From positions 1-23,597 of the forward strand of contig NZ_CAMPGZ010000039.1 in the NCBI RefSeq assembly GCF_946885725.1: DNA of 23,597 bases, written 5' to 3'. Each line of letters opens with the position of its first letter. Within the stretch, counting starts at the first letter, position 1. The notes under the pieces are model-generated. The model saw only the letters and a program-made list of their open reading frames with translations. It was not told the origin of the DNA and searched no databases. The translations under genes were made by a program, and so were the position numbers. This document shows, piece by piece, positions 1-6,880 of this stretch. Source of the stretch: an uncultured Nocardioides sp. GTDB taxonomy: Bacteria; Actinomycetota; Actinomycetes; Propionibacteriales; Nocardioidaceae.

Positions 1-42
1 GACGGCGGCCGGGTGGATGTTCTCGAGGACGAGCGCCTTCAT
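1..42 (-). CDS. 2-hydroxyacid dehydrogenase, N-terminus only (cut by window edge)
   Basis: Only the first 14 codons lie in the window. They begin at an ATG read leftward from position 42 and encode MKALVLENIHPAAV. This strongly resembles the N-terminal beta strand of D-3-phosphoglycerate dehydrogenase and related NAD-dependent D-2-hydroxyacid dehydrogenases, which often begin MKxLLLENIHPxAV. A GGTGG stretch about 5 bases upstream could serve as ribosome binding site. The gene follows the aminotransferase on the same strand after a gap of about 90 bases, so it is probably the last or a later gene of the TRAP operon. The family call rests on 14 residues only, and the nucleotide-binding and catalytic regions are outside the window. 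The physiological substrate (phosphoglycerate or another 2-hydroxy/2-oxo acid) cannot be told. Confidence 0.5.
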   Translation of the reverse strand, partial: MKALVLENIHPAAV

Positions 43-133
43 GCCGACCACCGTAGGTGCTTCGGGAAAGCCGCCGAGTCAGCAGTCCCCACGGCGAGAC
101 GTTGTTCCGACCTCACTGCGTCCACGTCTCGGG

Positions 134-1477
134 TCAGACGTCTGTCGCGACAAGCAACGCGGACTCGAGAATGTCGAGTGCGAGGCCTGCCTCGTGCGAC
201 GTGAGGGTCGTGGGCGGCATGAGCCGGAGAACGTTCTTGTGCGTGCCGCACGCCAGAACGAGCAAGCCCTCGTCGAGGCACCGTCGACGGACCGCAGTGA
301 CGACGTCGGACGCAGGAGACCAGTCCGGGTGGCGCAGTTCCACGCCGAGCATCACGCCACTGCCACGGACCTCGCCGGCGATCGGCAGCTTCTCGACCGT
401 GGTCACCATCCGCTCCCGGAGTAGCTCCCCGACCTCTCGAGCGTTGGCGAGAGCGCCCTCCTTCAGCACGTCGATGACGGCGAGCGCTGCCGCGCAGGCG
501 ACCGGGTTCCCGCCGAACGTCCCGCCGTGCGCTCCCGGCGGCCACTGCTCCATGAGCTCTCGCTTGGCCACCATCGCCGACAGCGGGAACCCGTTCGCGA
601 TGCCCTTGGCCAGCACGAGCACGTCCGGCACGACACCACTGCGCTCGAAGTCGAACATCCGCCCGGTCCGACCGAAGCCGGACTGGATCTCGTCGAAGAC
701 CAGCGCGATCCCGTGCGCGTCGGCGCGGTTGCGCAGTCCATGGAGGAACGCCTCCGGAGCAGGCTGATACCCCCCTTCGCCCTGGAAGGGCTCCACGACG
801 ATCGCGGCGGTCTCGTCCGCGGCGAGCACGAGCTCGAAGAGCTCGTCCAGCTCCGCCAGGCACCTGTCCACCTCGTCCTCGGCCGTCGCGCGACGCGAGA
901 ATGGCGCGGGATAGTCGACGTGGTGGACGTGCGGCAGCGCGGCGGTGTAGCGCCTCCGGTACGCCGAGGACGAAGCCGTGAGCGCGGTCGTCGTCAGTGT
1001 CCGGCCGTGGAAGCTGCGCTTGAACGCGACTAGTCCGCTGCGGCCGGATGCGTGCATCGCGAGCTTCACAGCGGCCTCGATGGACTCGGCCCCACTGTTG
1101 GCGTAGAAGACCATGTAGTCGGAGAGCCCACTCGCCGAACCCGGCATCATCGCCACAAGCTGTTCGGCGAGCTCGACGTAGCCCGGGTACACCGCGATGT
1201 TGTGTCCCGCGTGGACCAAGGTGTCCAGCTGGCTGCGCACCGCGCGGAGGACGTCTGGGTGCCCGTGACCGACGTTGGTCACCGCCACGCCGCTGCCGAA
1301 GTCCAGGAGCTCGCGACCGTCGTCGGTCCACACTCGCGCACCAGAAGCGTGTGTGATCGCCAGATCGGTGTGCCGGGCTGCGGCCGGCGGGAACAGCTGC
1401 CGGGCTCGAGCGGTCAACGACGGGGTGTCGGATGTGGCCGGCAGACCTGCCGCCGGGGTACCCGCGGATACGGTCAC
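134..1477 (-). CDS. Class III (GABA-type) PLP-dependent aminotransferase
   Basis: This 447-residue enzyme moves an amino group from an omega-amino acid or amine to a keto acid, leaving an aldehyde or semialdehyde. Class III hallmarks are visible: NSGAES (127-132) binding the cofactor phosphate, FHGRT (157-161), the FDEIQSGFGRTG motif with Asp262 for the pyridine nitrogen, Lys291 in LAKGIANG as the Schiff-base lysine, and GGTFGGNP (318-325). Length is normal for 4-aminobutyrate-type enzymes. I chose the GTG at 1477 because AAGGAG sits 7 bases upstream (1485-1490); the longer frame to 1534 has no such site and adds an unconserved tail. It lies downstream of the TRAP transporter and DUF2750 genes on the same strand. 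The aldehyde product could be passed to the aldehyde dehydrogenase at 9735-11168. Substrate is inferred only; ornithine, diaminobutyrate or other omega-amino acids are possible. Confidence 0.85.
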   Translation of the reverse strand: MTVSAGTPAAGLPATSDTPSLTARARQLFPPAAARHTDLAITHASGARVWTDDGRELLDFGSGVAVTNVGHGHPDVLRAVRSQLDTLVHAGHNIAVYPGYVELAEQLVAMMPGSASGLSDYMVFYANSGAESIEAAVKLAMHASGRSGLVAFKRSFHGRTLTTTALTASSSAYRRRYTAALPHVHHVDYPAPFSRRATAEDEVDRCLAELDELFELVLAADETAAIVVEPFQGEGGYQPAPEAFLHGLRNRADAHGIALVFDEIQSGFGRTGRMFDFERSGVVPDVLVLAKGIANGFPLSAMVAKRELMEQWPPGAHGGTFGGNPVACAAALAVIDVLKEGALANAREVGELLRERMVTTVEKLPIAGEVRGSGVMLGVELRHPDWSPASDVVTAVRRRCLDEGLLVLACGTHKNVLRLMPPTTLTSHEAGLALDILESALLVATDV

Positions 1478-1579
1478 GAGGTTGCTCCTTCGGTGCGAAC
1501 AGTCTTGTTGTGCGTTTGTGTGGTCGCGAGGCATGAGCCCAGCGGGCGGGAAGGTCTGTAGGCCGGAAGCCGGGCGCTG

Positions 1580-2050
1580 TCACCACCCGAATGGGACACA
1601 GGTCATTCCCGCGGACGTGAGGGCGGCTCGCCAACCGACAGAACGCGCGCGACCAGCGCTCCGCCAGCGTGACAGCAGGGCGGTGGTCGCCTCGCCGGGC
1701 TCGAGATCGAACCCCACGGCGTCCGGGCCAGCCCAGGCGATCCCCACGGTCCAGCCGCGAGCAGCTAGCGCAGGAAGCAGATCTGCCAGCCATTCCTGGG
1801 CGCTCACCCTCACCGCCCGAGCAGTGGGGCGAACACCCAGCGGTTCGCGCATCCGCGCCGCCTCCGACTCGGACGCCCAGAACGGCACGGTCAGCCGGCC
1901 GGCGTCGCCTTGCACCGTGACGAGACCCTGCTCGGCGGCCACGGTCCACACTTGGTGGGTGACGGCCACGACGGCGAAGAAGTCACGAGCTCGACGCGCG
2001 TTGGCGCGGGTCCTCCTCGGCCGTCCCACGCCCCGAGCGCTCTTCGTCAT
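1580..2050 (-). CDS. DUF2750-like protein
   Basis: This 156-residue soluble protein shows the pattern I recall for DUF2750: an N-terminal helix followed by VWTVAAEQGLV (34-44), a short strand and turn, then LTVPFWASESEAARM (53-67), then a helical stretch with EWLADLLPAL and a strand pair containing VGIAW. No function is established for the family. The ATG at 2050 overlaps the dctM stop codon in an ATGA arrangement, so translation is very likely coupled to dctM. The first 20 residues are rich in Arg and Lys. The last 27 residues, after the usual family end, are an extension I do not recognise. A longer frame to 2269 exists but runs inside dctM and is not needed. Its place in a transporter operon is odd for a protein normally found alone. 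Confidence 0.6.
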   Translation of the reverse strand: MTKSARGVGRPRRTRANARRARDFFAVVAVTHQVWTVAAEQGLVTVQGDAGRLTVPFWASESEAARMREPLGVRPTARAVRVSAQEWLADLLPALAARGWTVGIAWAGPDAVGFDLEPGEATTALLSRWRSAGRARSVGWRAALTSAGMTCVPFGW

Positions 2051-3498
2051 GGCTGCAGTCCTGCGAGCCTCGGGAGCCAGAGAATCAAGTCGGGGAAGGC
2101 GAAGAAGGCCGCTGTTACGGCGAGGTCGAGGATCACGAACGGGACCAAGCGCTTGAACACCTGCACGACAGGAACGTTCACGATGCCGGAGATGATGAAG
2201 GCATTGATGCCGACCGGCGGCGTGATGAGGCCGATCTCGATGGTCTTGAGCACCAGGATCCCGAACCACACCCCGTCGAAGCCAAGCCCTTCGACAACGG
2301 GTGCGATCAAGGGGACGGTGAGGACCAGCATCGACAGGCCGTCCAGGAACATGCCCAGGACGAGAAGAACCACCAGGAACAGCGCGACCACCATCATCGG
2401 CGGGACATCGAGGGTGGCTGTCCAGGTCATCAGCGCCCTAGGCATACCCGACGAGGCGACGAAGTAGGAGAAGATGGCGCCGCCGATGAGCAGGAGGAAG
2501 ATCATGCTCGTCACGCTCGCCGTCTCGTGCAGGCTGCTCCGCAAGAGCTCCCGGAGACTGATGGTGGTGCGGCTGCGGTGGGCCACCAGCCCGATGACTG
2601 CTGCGGCGAAGGCACCCATTGCCCCGGACTCGGTGGCAGTGAAGACACCGCCGTACAGGCCGCCGACGACGATCAGGAAGATCACGCCCGCGTAGACCAC
2701 GGACATGGCGTCCGCGCGGTTGGCCCGGCGCCGCAGCATCTTCTCGTTCGGGTCGTCCAACGAAGGACTCGACCGCCCCGAGGAACCACGCGCACCCGTG
2801 CGCTGGCTCGCGCCGACGCGAGCCTCTTCGAGCGCCGTCGCCATGGACGCCGCCACCGGGCCGGCGCCGCGGCGACCACCCATCTCGCTCGGGCCCGTCC
2901 ACGCCCTGACCACAAGGAACGAGGCCAGGCAGACCGCCGAGGCAACACCGGGCACGATCCCAGCCACGATCATGGCCGCGATGCTCTGCTCCGCGATGAT
3001 CGCGTAGATCACGAGCGTCACGCTCGGCGGGATGAGGGCTGCGAACGTGCCGGCGGCAGCCACGACCGCCGCGGCGTAGCTCTTGCTGTAGCCGTGGCGC
3101 GTCATCTCGTTGACCGAGATCCGGCCGAAGGTGGCCACGTCGGCCGCGCTGGAACCGCTGATGCCGCTGAACAGTGCGGTCGCGGTCACCGCCGCGACGG
3201 CAAGGCCGCCGGGGAGTCTGACGACCACGCGGTTGACAGCCCGATAGATACCGGCGCCGAGTCCCGAGTTGGCGATCAGTGTGCCTAGGAGGATGTACAT
3301 GGGTATGACGACGAGGCTGTATTTGGCACTTCCGCTGTACGGCGTGGTGGCGAGGACCCGGTCCGCCACCGGCATGCCCGTCTGCAGGGCGACGCCCAGG
3401 ATTCCGGACAGCGCGATGGCGAGCCCGACCGGCACTTCCAGGAGGATCAGGGTCAGGAAGGCCGCGAAAGCAACCAGCATGATGATTTCGAGGGTCAT
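2047..3498 (-). CDS. dctM: TRAP transporter large membrane subunit (DctM type)
   Basis: This is the large, ion-coupled membrane subunit of a TRAP uptake system for carboxylates. It works with the small subunit and binding protein encoded just upstream. The 483-residue protein has the expected series of hydrophobic helices and the family stretch LFSGISGSSAADVATFGR (109-126). Later come GGLYGGVFTATESGAMGAF (279-297) and, near the C-terminus, GLITPPVGINAFI. Family members are usually about 425-430 residues. The excess is a hydrophilic stretch at roughly residues 199-265 (rich in Arg, Ser, Gly, Glu) between two membrane segments. The ATG at 3498 follows AGGAGAGG closely, a strong ribosome binding site. 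Its stop overlaps the DUF2750 start by four bases. The gap to dctQ is 30 bases, consistent with one operon. Confidence 0.93.
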   Translation of the reverse strand: MTLEIIMLVAFAAFLTLILLEVPVGLAIALSGILGVALQTGMPVADRVLATTPYSGSAKYSLVVIPMYILLGTLIANSGLGAGIYRAVNRVVVRLPGGLAVAAVTATALFSGISGSSAADVATFGRISVNEMTRHGYSKSYAAAVVAAAGTFAALIPPSVTLVIYAIIAEQSIAAMIVAGIVPGVASAVCLASFLVVRAWTGPSEMGGRRGAGPVAASMATALEEARVGASQRTGARGSSGRSSPSLDDPNEKMLRRRANRADAMSVVYAGVIFLIVVGGLYGGVFTATESGAMGAFAAAVIGLVAHRSRTTISLRELLRSSLHETASVTSMIFLLLIGGAIFSYFVASSGMPRALMTWTATLDVPPMMVVALFLVVLLVLGMFLDGLSMLVLTVPLIAPVVEGLGFDGVWFGILVLKTIEIGLITPPVGINAFIISGIVNVPVVQVFKRLVPFVILDLAVTAAFFAFPDLILWLPRLAGLQP

Positions 3499-3528
3499 GG
3501 CGCCTCTCCTACGGCGATGCCGCGGTGA

Positions 3529-4146
3529 TCACAGGGGGTTGTCATAGCCAGAGGTCTCAGGAGGCAGACCGAGGCGCGCCCGCCGCACGGCGGTTACGAC
3601 TTTCGCGATGAGCGCGACGGCCAGTCCGGCGAGCCCGATCGGGATCACGAGCTTGGCCGGCCAGACCGGGACCGCGACGATGCCGAACCGGAACTCGCCT
3701 CGCTCCATGGAAGCGAGACCTTCCATCGCCGTCAGCCACGCCGCCCACGAGACGAACAGCGTCGCGGGAACCAGACCCAGCAGGTTGGCGAGATTGGCCA
3801 CCCGGCCCGACATGCGCTCGACCAGGATGGGCGTCCGCACGTGGACGTTGTTCACCTCGGCCGCCATGAGGGCTGCGAAGACGACCGCGACGAGCGCCAC
3901 CTCACTGATCTCAAGCGTTCCCGGGATGCCCCGGCCGGCGAACTTCCGCAGCGCCACGTCCGCGACCGTGAGCAACATCAGGCCCACGATCCCGAGTCCG
4001 GCGACGAATGCCAGAGCCGAGCTCATACCGCGAACGGCTCGCGTGACCACGTTCGCTGGGCTCCGCGGGGGTGCAGTCGGCGCCGTCGCCTCTGAGACGT
4101 CGGAGTCGGCGGCGGCACGTTCCTTGTCACGAATGTCGAAACTCAT
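3529..4146 (-). CDS. dctQ: TRAP transporter small membrane subunit (DctQ type)
   Basis: This 205-residue membrane protein is the small subunit that pairs with DctM in TRAP uptake. After a hydrophilic N-terminal tail of about 38 residues come four hydrophobic segments (roughly 43-63, 83-96, 119-141 and 161-187). The family motif around the first loop is visible: DVALRKFAGRGIPGTLEISE, with the basic pair and the acidic end conserved. The N-terminal tail is longer than usual for the family and rich in Ala, Ser, Asp and Glu. It starts 15 bases after the dctP stop and is followed by dctM after 30 bases, in the usual P-Q-M order. Substrate specificity is set by the binding protein, not by this subunit. 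Confidence 0.9.
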   Translation of the reverse strand: MSFDIRDKERAAADSDVSEATAPTAPPRSPANVVTRAVRGMSSALAFVAGLGIVGLMLLTVADVALRKFAGRGIPGTLEISEVALVAVVFAALMAAEVNNVHVRTPILVERMSGRVANLANLLGLVPATLFVSWAAWLTAMEGLASMERGEFRFGIVAVPVWPAKLVIPIGLAGLAVALIAKVVTAVRRARLGLPPETSGYDNPL

Positions 4147-4161
4147 GGCTCCGCGTCCCCG

Positions 4162-5256
4162 TCACTGCTGCGCGTCGCAGCGCTTCATCGCCGACTCGTA
4201 GTCCGACTCCGCCTCGTACGACTCCAGCGTGCTCGTGTACTCCTCGTAGAAGGCATCCGCGTCCGCGCCACCTGCCGAGCTCTCGACCGCCTTCGCCCAC
4301 TCGCCGCGGATCTGCGGGCCGGCCTCCTCGGCCCAGTCCTGGGTCTCGGACTCGGGGAGGAGGGTCACGTCGCCTCCGGCCTCGAGCAGCTCGTCACAGG
4401 CAGCGACCTCGAGGTCAGCGAGCCGGGAGAGGTAGTCGTCGAGGTAGTCCTCGCTCACCTTCGTGATCGCGGCCTGGATGTCCGAGGGCATGCTGTCCCA
4501 GAGCTGACGGTTGATCACGTTCGCCGTCATGGCGTAGTTGCCGGAGTTGACGTCGACGAAGTGCGGCGCCACCTCCTGGTAGTCGCGGTCCACGGCGATG
4601 TCGAGCGATGCCCCCGACGTCCCGTCGAGCACGCCGCGCTGGAGAGCCTCGTAGACCTCGCTCTGCGAGATCCCCACGGCGCTGGCACCGGCCGCCTCGA
4701 GGGCTTGGGAGACGTAGCCGTAGCCGCGGATCTTGCGCCCCGCGAGGTCGTCGAGGCTGTCGACCGGCTCCTCCACCGCCACGATGTTGGGCGGCACGGG
4801 TGCCCAGGTCAGCACGTGGACGCCCTGGTTCTCCCACTCCGCCTTGAGCGCCTCGTTGTTCTCGTACAGGTCGATGAAGGCGCGACCCTGCGCCTCGGGG
4901 TTGGAGGTCACGAAGGGGATGCCGACCACTGTGGTGAGCGGCAGCTCACCGGGGTAGTAGGCGTCCGCGATAAAGCCCATGTCCGCACGGCCGTCGGCGA
5001 CGCCGGGCAGAGTCTCCACGCCCGTGAGCAGCGACTCCTGGTAGAAGAATTCGACCTCCACCCGACCGTCGGTGGCCTTGGCGACGTCCTTCGCCCACTG
5101 GGCGGTCGTCTTGGCTTCAGCCGCATCCGGGACGTTGTACGACGCGAAGCGGAGGTGGAACGTCTCGTCGCCGCTGGCAGCGTTCGAGCCACTGCACGCG
5201 GTCGTGAGCAGGAGCGTCGCGCTGGCGGCGGCTACCCCCCAGGCCTTGTGGTTCAT
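4162..5256 (-). CDS. dctP: TRAP transporter substrate-binding lipoprotein (DctP family)
   Basis: This 364-residue extracytoplasmic solute receptor delivers substrate to DctQM. It begins with a lipoprotein signal peptide: a hydrophobic stretch to residue 20 and the cysteine of LTTAC at 21, followed by a Ser/Asn/Ala linker typical of actinobacterial lipoproteins. The mature part shows the DctP fold pattern: the strand FHLRFASYNVPDAA, DGRADMGFIADAYYPGELPL, and AGRKIRGYG carrying an arginine at the position that usually clamps the substrate carboxylate. Next comes the YEALQRGVLDGTSG stretch. The start at 5256 has GGAAGGTGA a few bases upstream. It is the first gene of the minus-strand operon and divergent from the amidase, with two copies of the shared 11-bp palindrome in the 209-base gap. 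The ligand is probably an organic acid, identity unknown. Confidence 0.92.
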   Translation of the reverse strand: MNHKAWGVAAASATLLLTTACSGSNAASGDETFHLRFASYNVPDAAEAKTTAQWAKDVAKATDGRVEVEFFYQESLLTGVETLPGVADGRADMGFIADAYYPGELPLTTVVGIPFVTSNPEAQGRAFIDLYENNEALKAEWENQGVHVLTWAPVPPNIVAVEEPVDSLDDLAGRKIRGYGYVSQALEAAGASAVGISQSEVYEALQRGVLDGTSGASLDIAVDRDYQEVAPHFVDVNSGNYAMTANVINRQLWDSMPSDIQAAITKVSEDYLDDYLSRLADLEVAACDELLEAGGDVTLLPESETQDWAEEAGPQIRGEWAKAVESSAGGADADAFYEEYTSTLESYEAESDYESAMKRCDAQQ

Positions 5257-5361
5257 GTTCGGTCACCTTCCGGGCTGACGCGCGAAGCCGTGCTCCGCGA
5301 CAGTCGCTGGCGTGGACCACGTCCCCATGTGATCCACCTCTCAATTTCGGCGACCTTACTA

Positions 5362-5372
5362 TGGCCTGACCA
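5362..5372. promoter_or_regulatory. Predicted GntR/FadR-type operator, site A (dctP-amidase gap)
   Basis: The near-perfect palindrome TGGCCTGACCA differs from the other copies in the window only in the Y and W positions. It is followed three bases later by TTGGCCATGG, a partial second copy. It lies 106 bases upstream of the dctP start and 93 bases upstream of the amidase start, so it could act on either gene. It fits the FadR-subfamily core TGGnnnnnCCA. No convincing -35/-10 pair for dctP is visible next to it. Confidence 0.55.
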
Positions 5373-5408
5373 TATTGGCCATGGGCAACACCTGATTTTT
5401 CTGGCCTG

Positions 5409-5437
5409 TTGTCACAATGGCCTGACCAAACTACGCT
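5409..5437 (+). promoter_or_regulatory. Predicted amidase promoter containing operator site B (5418-5428)
   Basis: TTGTCA (5409-5414) and TACGCT (5432-5437) are separated by 17 bases. The spacer consists of three bases, the palindrome TGGCCTGACCA (5418-5428), and three more bases (AAC). A bound regulator would sit between the -35 and -10 boxes and block RNA polymerase. The -35 matches 5 of 6 consensus bases; the -10 is weaker (3 of 6). The same 3+11+3 arrangement recurs at 21853-21881. The palindrome is seen directly; the promoter is inferred. Confidence 0.5.
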
Positions 5438-5465
5438 GCGGCCAACACCGAGAGATGGAGGCCAC

Positions 5466-6773
5466 ATGAGTCCCGCACGTTCCAAGGAGTCGCTGATCGC
5501 GTTGACCGCCACCGAGGCACAGGCACTGATGGAGCGGGGGGAGATCACCTCCGAGCAGCTCGTGCGCTCCTGCCTCGAGCGGATCCACGACCGGGAAGAG
5601 ACGGTCCAGGCCTGGTCGTACGTCGATGAGGCCGGCGCGATCGCACGCGCGCGCCAGTGCGACGACAGCCCGCGGCGCGGGCCTCTGCACGGGATCCCCG
5701 TGGGGATCAAGGACATCGTCGACACCTCGGACATGCCGACAGAGCGCGGGGAGCCGGAGATCTACCGGGGACGCCAGCCCGACACGGACGCGACCCTCGT
5801 CGCTCATCTCCGCGAGGCGGGGGCCGTCATCCTCGGCAAGACGGCGCCCTCGAAGCACACGATCATGCTCCCCGGGAAGACTCGTAACCCGCACGACCCG
5901 ACGCGTACGCCCGGGGCATCGTCCAGCGGGTCGGCGGCTGCGGTCGCAGACTTCATGGTGCCGGTGACGGTGTGCTCACAGACCGCCGGCTCCATCCTCC
6001 GTCCGGCCACCTATTGCGGCGTCGTCGGTTTCAAGCCGACCAAGGACACGGTCGTGTACGACGGCACCCGCACCTACTCCCCGCACCTGGACACGCTGGG
6101 AAGCATGGGTCGCTCGGTTGCTGACGCCACGATGCTGATGCAGGGAATGACAGGCGACACCACGTTCGACCCCGCCGCACGGCACGACGGGCCCCTTCGC
6201 GTGGGCCTTTACCGCACGCCCTACTACGACGACGCCGAGCCCTACGTGCGTGACCTGTTCGAGCAGTCCGCGAAGGTGCTCGAGGCAGCCGGGATCGAGG
6301 TGCGTGACGCTGACATGCCGGTCGAGTTCGACGCCCTCAGCGAGCTGCAAGACGTGATCATGTCCTACGACCTCGACAAGGTGTTCGCCGACCACCGTCG
6401 GGACTACCCGGAGCTCATGGACCCGGAGCTGATCGCCTACTGCGCCAAGGGTGCACAGGTGACACCCGAGCGCTACCAGGAGGCGTTGGACCACGCCGCC
6501 CGTTGCCGGAACCTGCTCGACGAGGCGATGGGCGACCTGGACGTCCTCCTCACCCCGGCCACCCTCACCGACGCTCCGCCGATCACCACGACCGGCACGT
6601 CGGAGTTCATCCGCATCTGGACGTTCCTGCACACCCCGGCGATCTCGCTGCCCACCGGCCGGTCGCCCCAGGGCCTTCCCATCGCCAACCAGCTGGTGGG
6701 GCGCCTCGGCGACGACCGCCGGTTCCTGGCCGTCGCCGCGCGGGTGGACGAGGTGCTCGGGCGCCAGGCCTGA
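5466..6773 (+). CDS. Amidase-signature family amidase
   Basis: This 435-residue hydrolase cleaves a carboxamide to the acid and ammonia or an amine. The Ser-cisSer-Lys triad of the amidase-signature family can be placed: Lys82 in HGIPVGIKDIVDT, cis-Ser152 in the GASSSGSAAA loop, and the nucleophile Ser176 in QTAGSILRPA. The last motif is slightly altered from the usual TGGSIRxPA. The C-terminal LHTPAISLPTGRSPQGLPI is the usual substrate-pocket end. I prefer the ATG at 5466, preceded by GGAGG (5457-5461) at a short distance. The in-frame start at 5409 would fall in the promoter and operator region. It is transcribed alone, divergent from dctP, and ended by the hairpin at 6798-6830. The family covers amides, ureas, cyclic dimers and GatA, so the substrate is open; no gatB or gatC is adjacent, which argues against GatA. 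Confidence 0.88.
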   Translation: MSPARSKESLIALTATEAQALMERGEITSEQLVRSCLERIHDREETVQAWSYVDEAGAIARARQCDDSPRRGPLHGIPVGIKDIVDTSDMPTERGEPEIYRGRQPDTDATLVAHLREAGAVILGKTAPSKHTIMLPGKTRNPHDPTRTPGASSSGSAAAVADFMVPVTVCSQTAGSILRPATYCGVVGFKPTKDTVVYDGTRTYSPHLDTLGSMGRSVADATMLMQGMTGDTTFDPAARHDGPLRVGLYRTPYYDDAEPYVRDLFEQSAKVLEAAGIEVRDADMPVEFDALSELQDVIMSYDLDKVFADHRRDYPELMDPELIAYCAKGAQVTPERYQEALDHAARCRNLLDEAMGDLDVLLTPATLTDAPPITTTGTSEFIRIWTFLHTPAISLPTGRSPQGLPIANQLVGRLGDDRRFLAVAARVDEVLGRQA

Positions 6774-6797
6774 GTCCCAATTTCACCCGCACACGCC

Positions 6798-6830
6798 CGC
6801 GCCCTCGGCTCCCGACGAGCCGAGGGCGCG
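6798..6830. terminator. Strong bidirectional hairpin terminator
   Basis: A perfect 14-bp stem is formed by CGCGCCCTCGGCTC (6798-6811) and its exact reverse complement (6817-6830), with a five-base loop. It lies 24 bases after the amidase stop and 50 bases from the end of the convergent FAD/Fe-S dehydrogenase gene, so it can serve both. The plus-strand side is followed by a weak T-rich run (ACTTTGTCT), as is common in actinobacteria. Confidence 0.85.
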
Positions 6831-6880
6831 GACTTTGTCTGCCAGGATGACGCTGAGCTCAGACCGACGGCTCGGCACTC

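Noticed and set aside
39..1949. A 636-codon open frame on the minus strand
   Set aside because: It is out of frame with the aminotransferase and DUF2750 genes, extremely Arg-rich and without any domain pattern; a GC-rich shadow frame.
5409..5465. Upstream in-frame start for the amidase at 5409
   Set aside because: It would make the first 19 residues from the promoter and operator region; the ATG at 5466 has GGAGG nearby and matches the usual family N-terminus.
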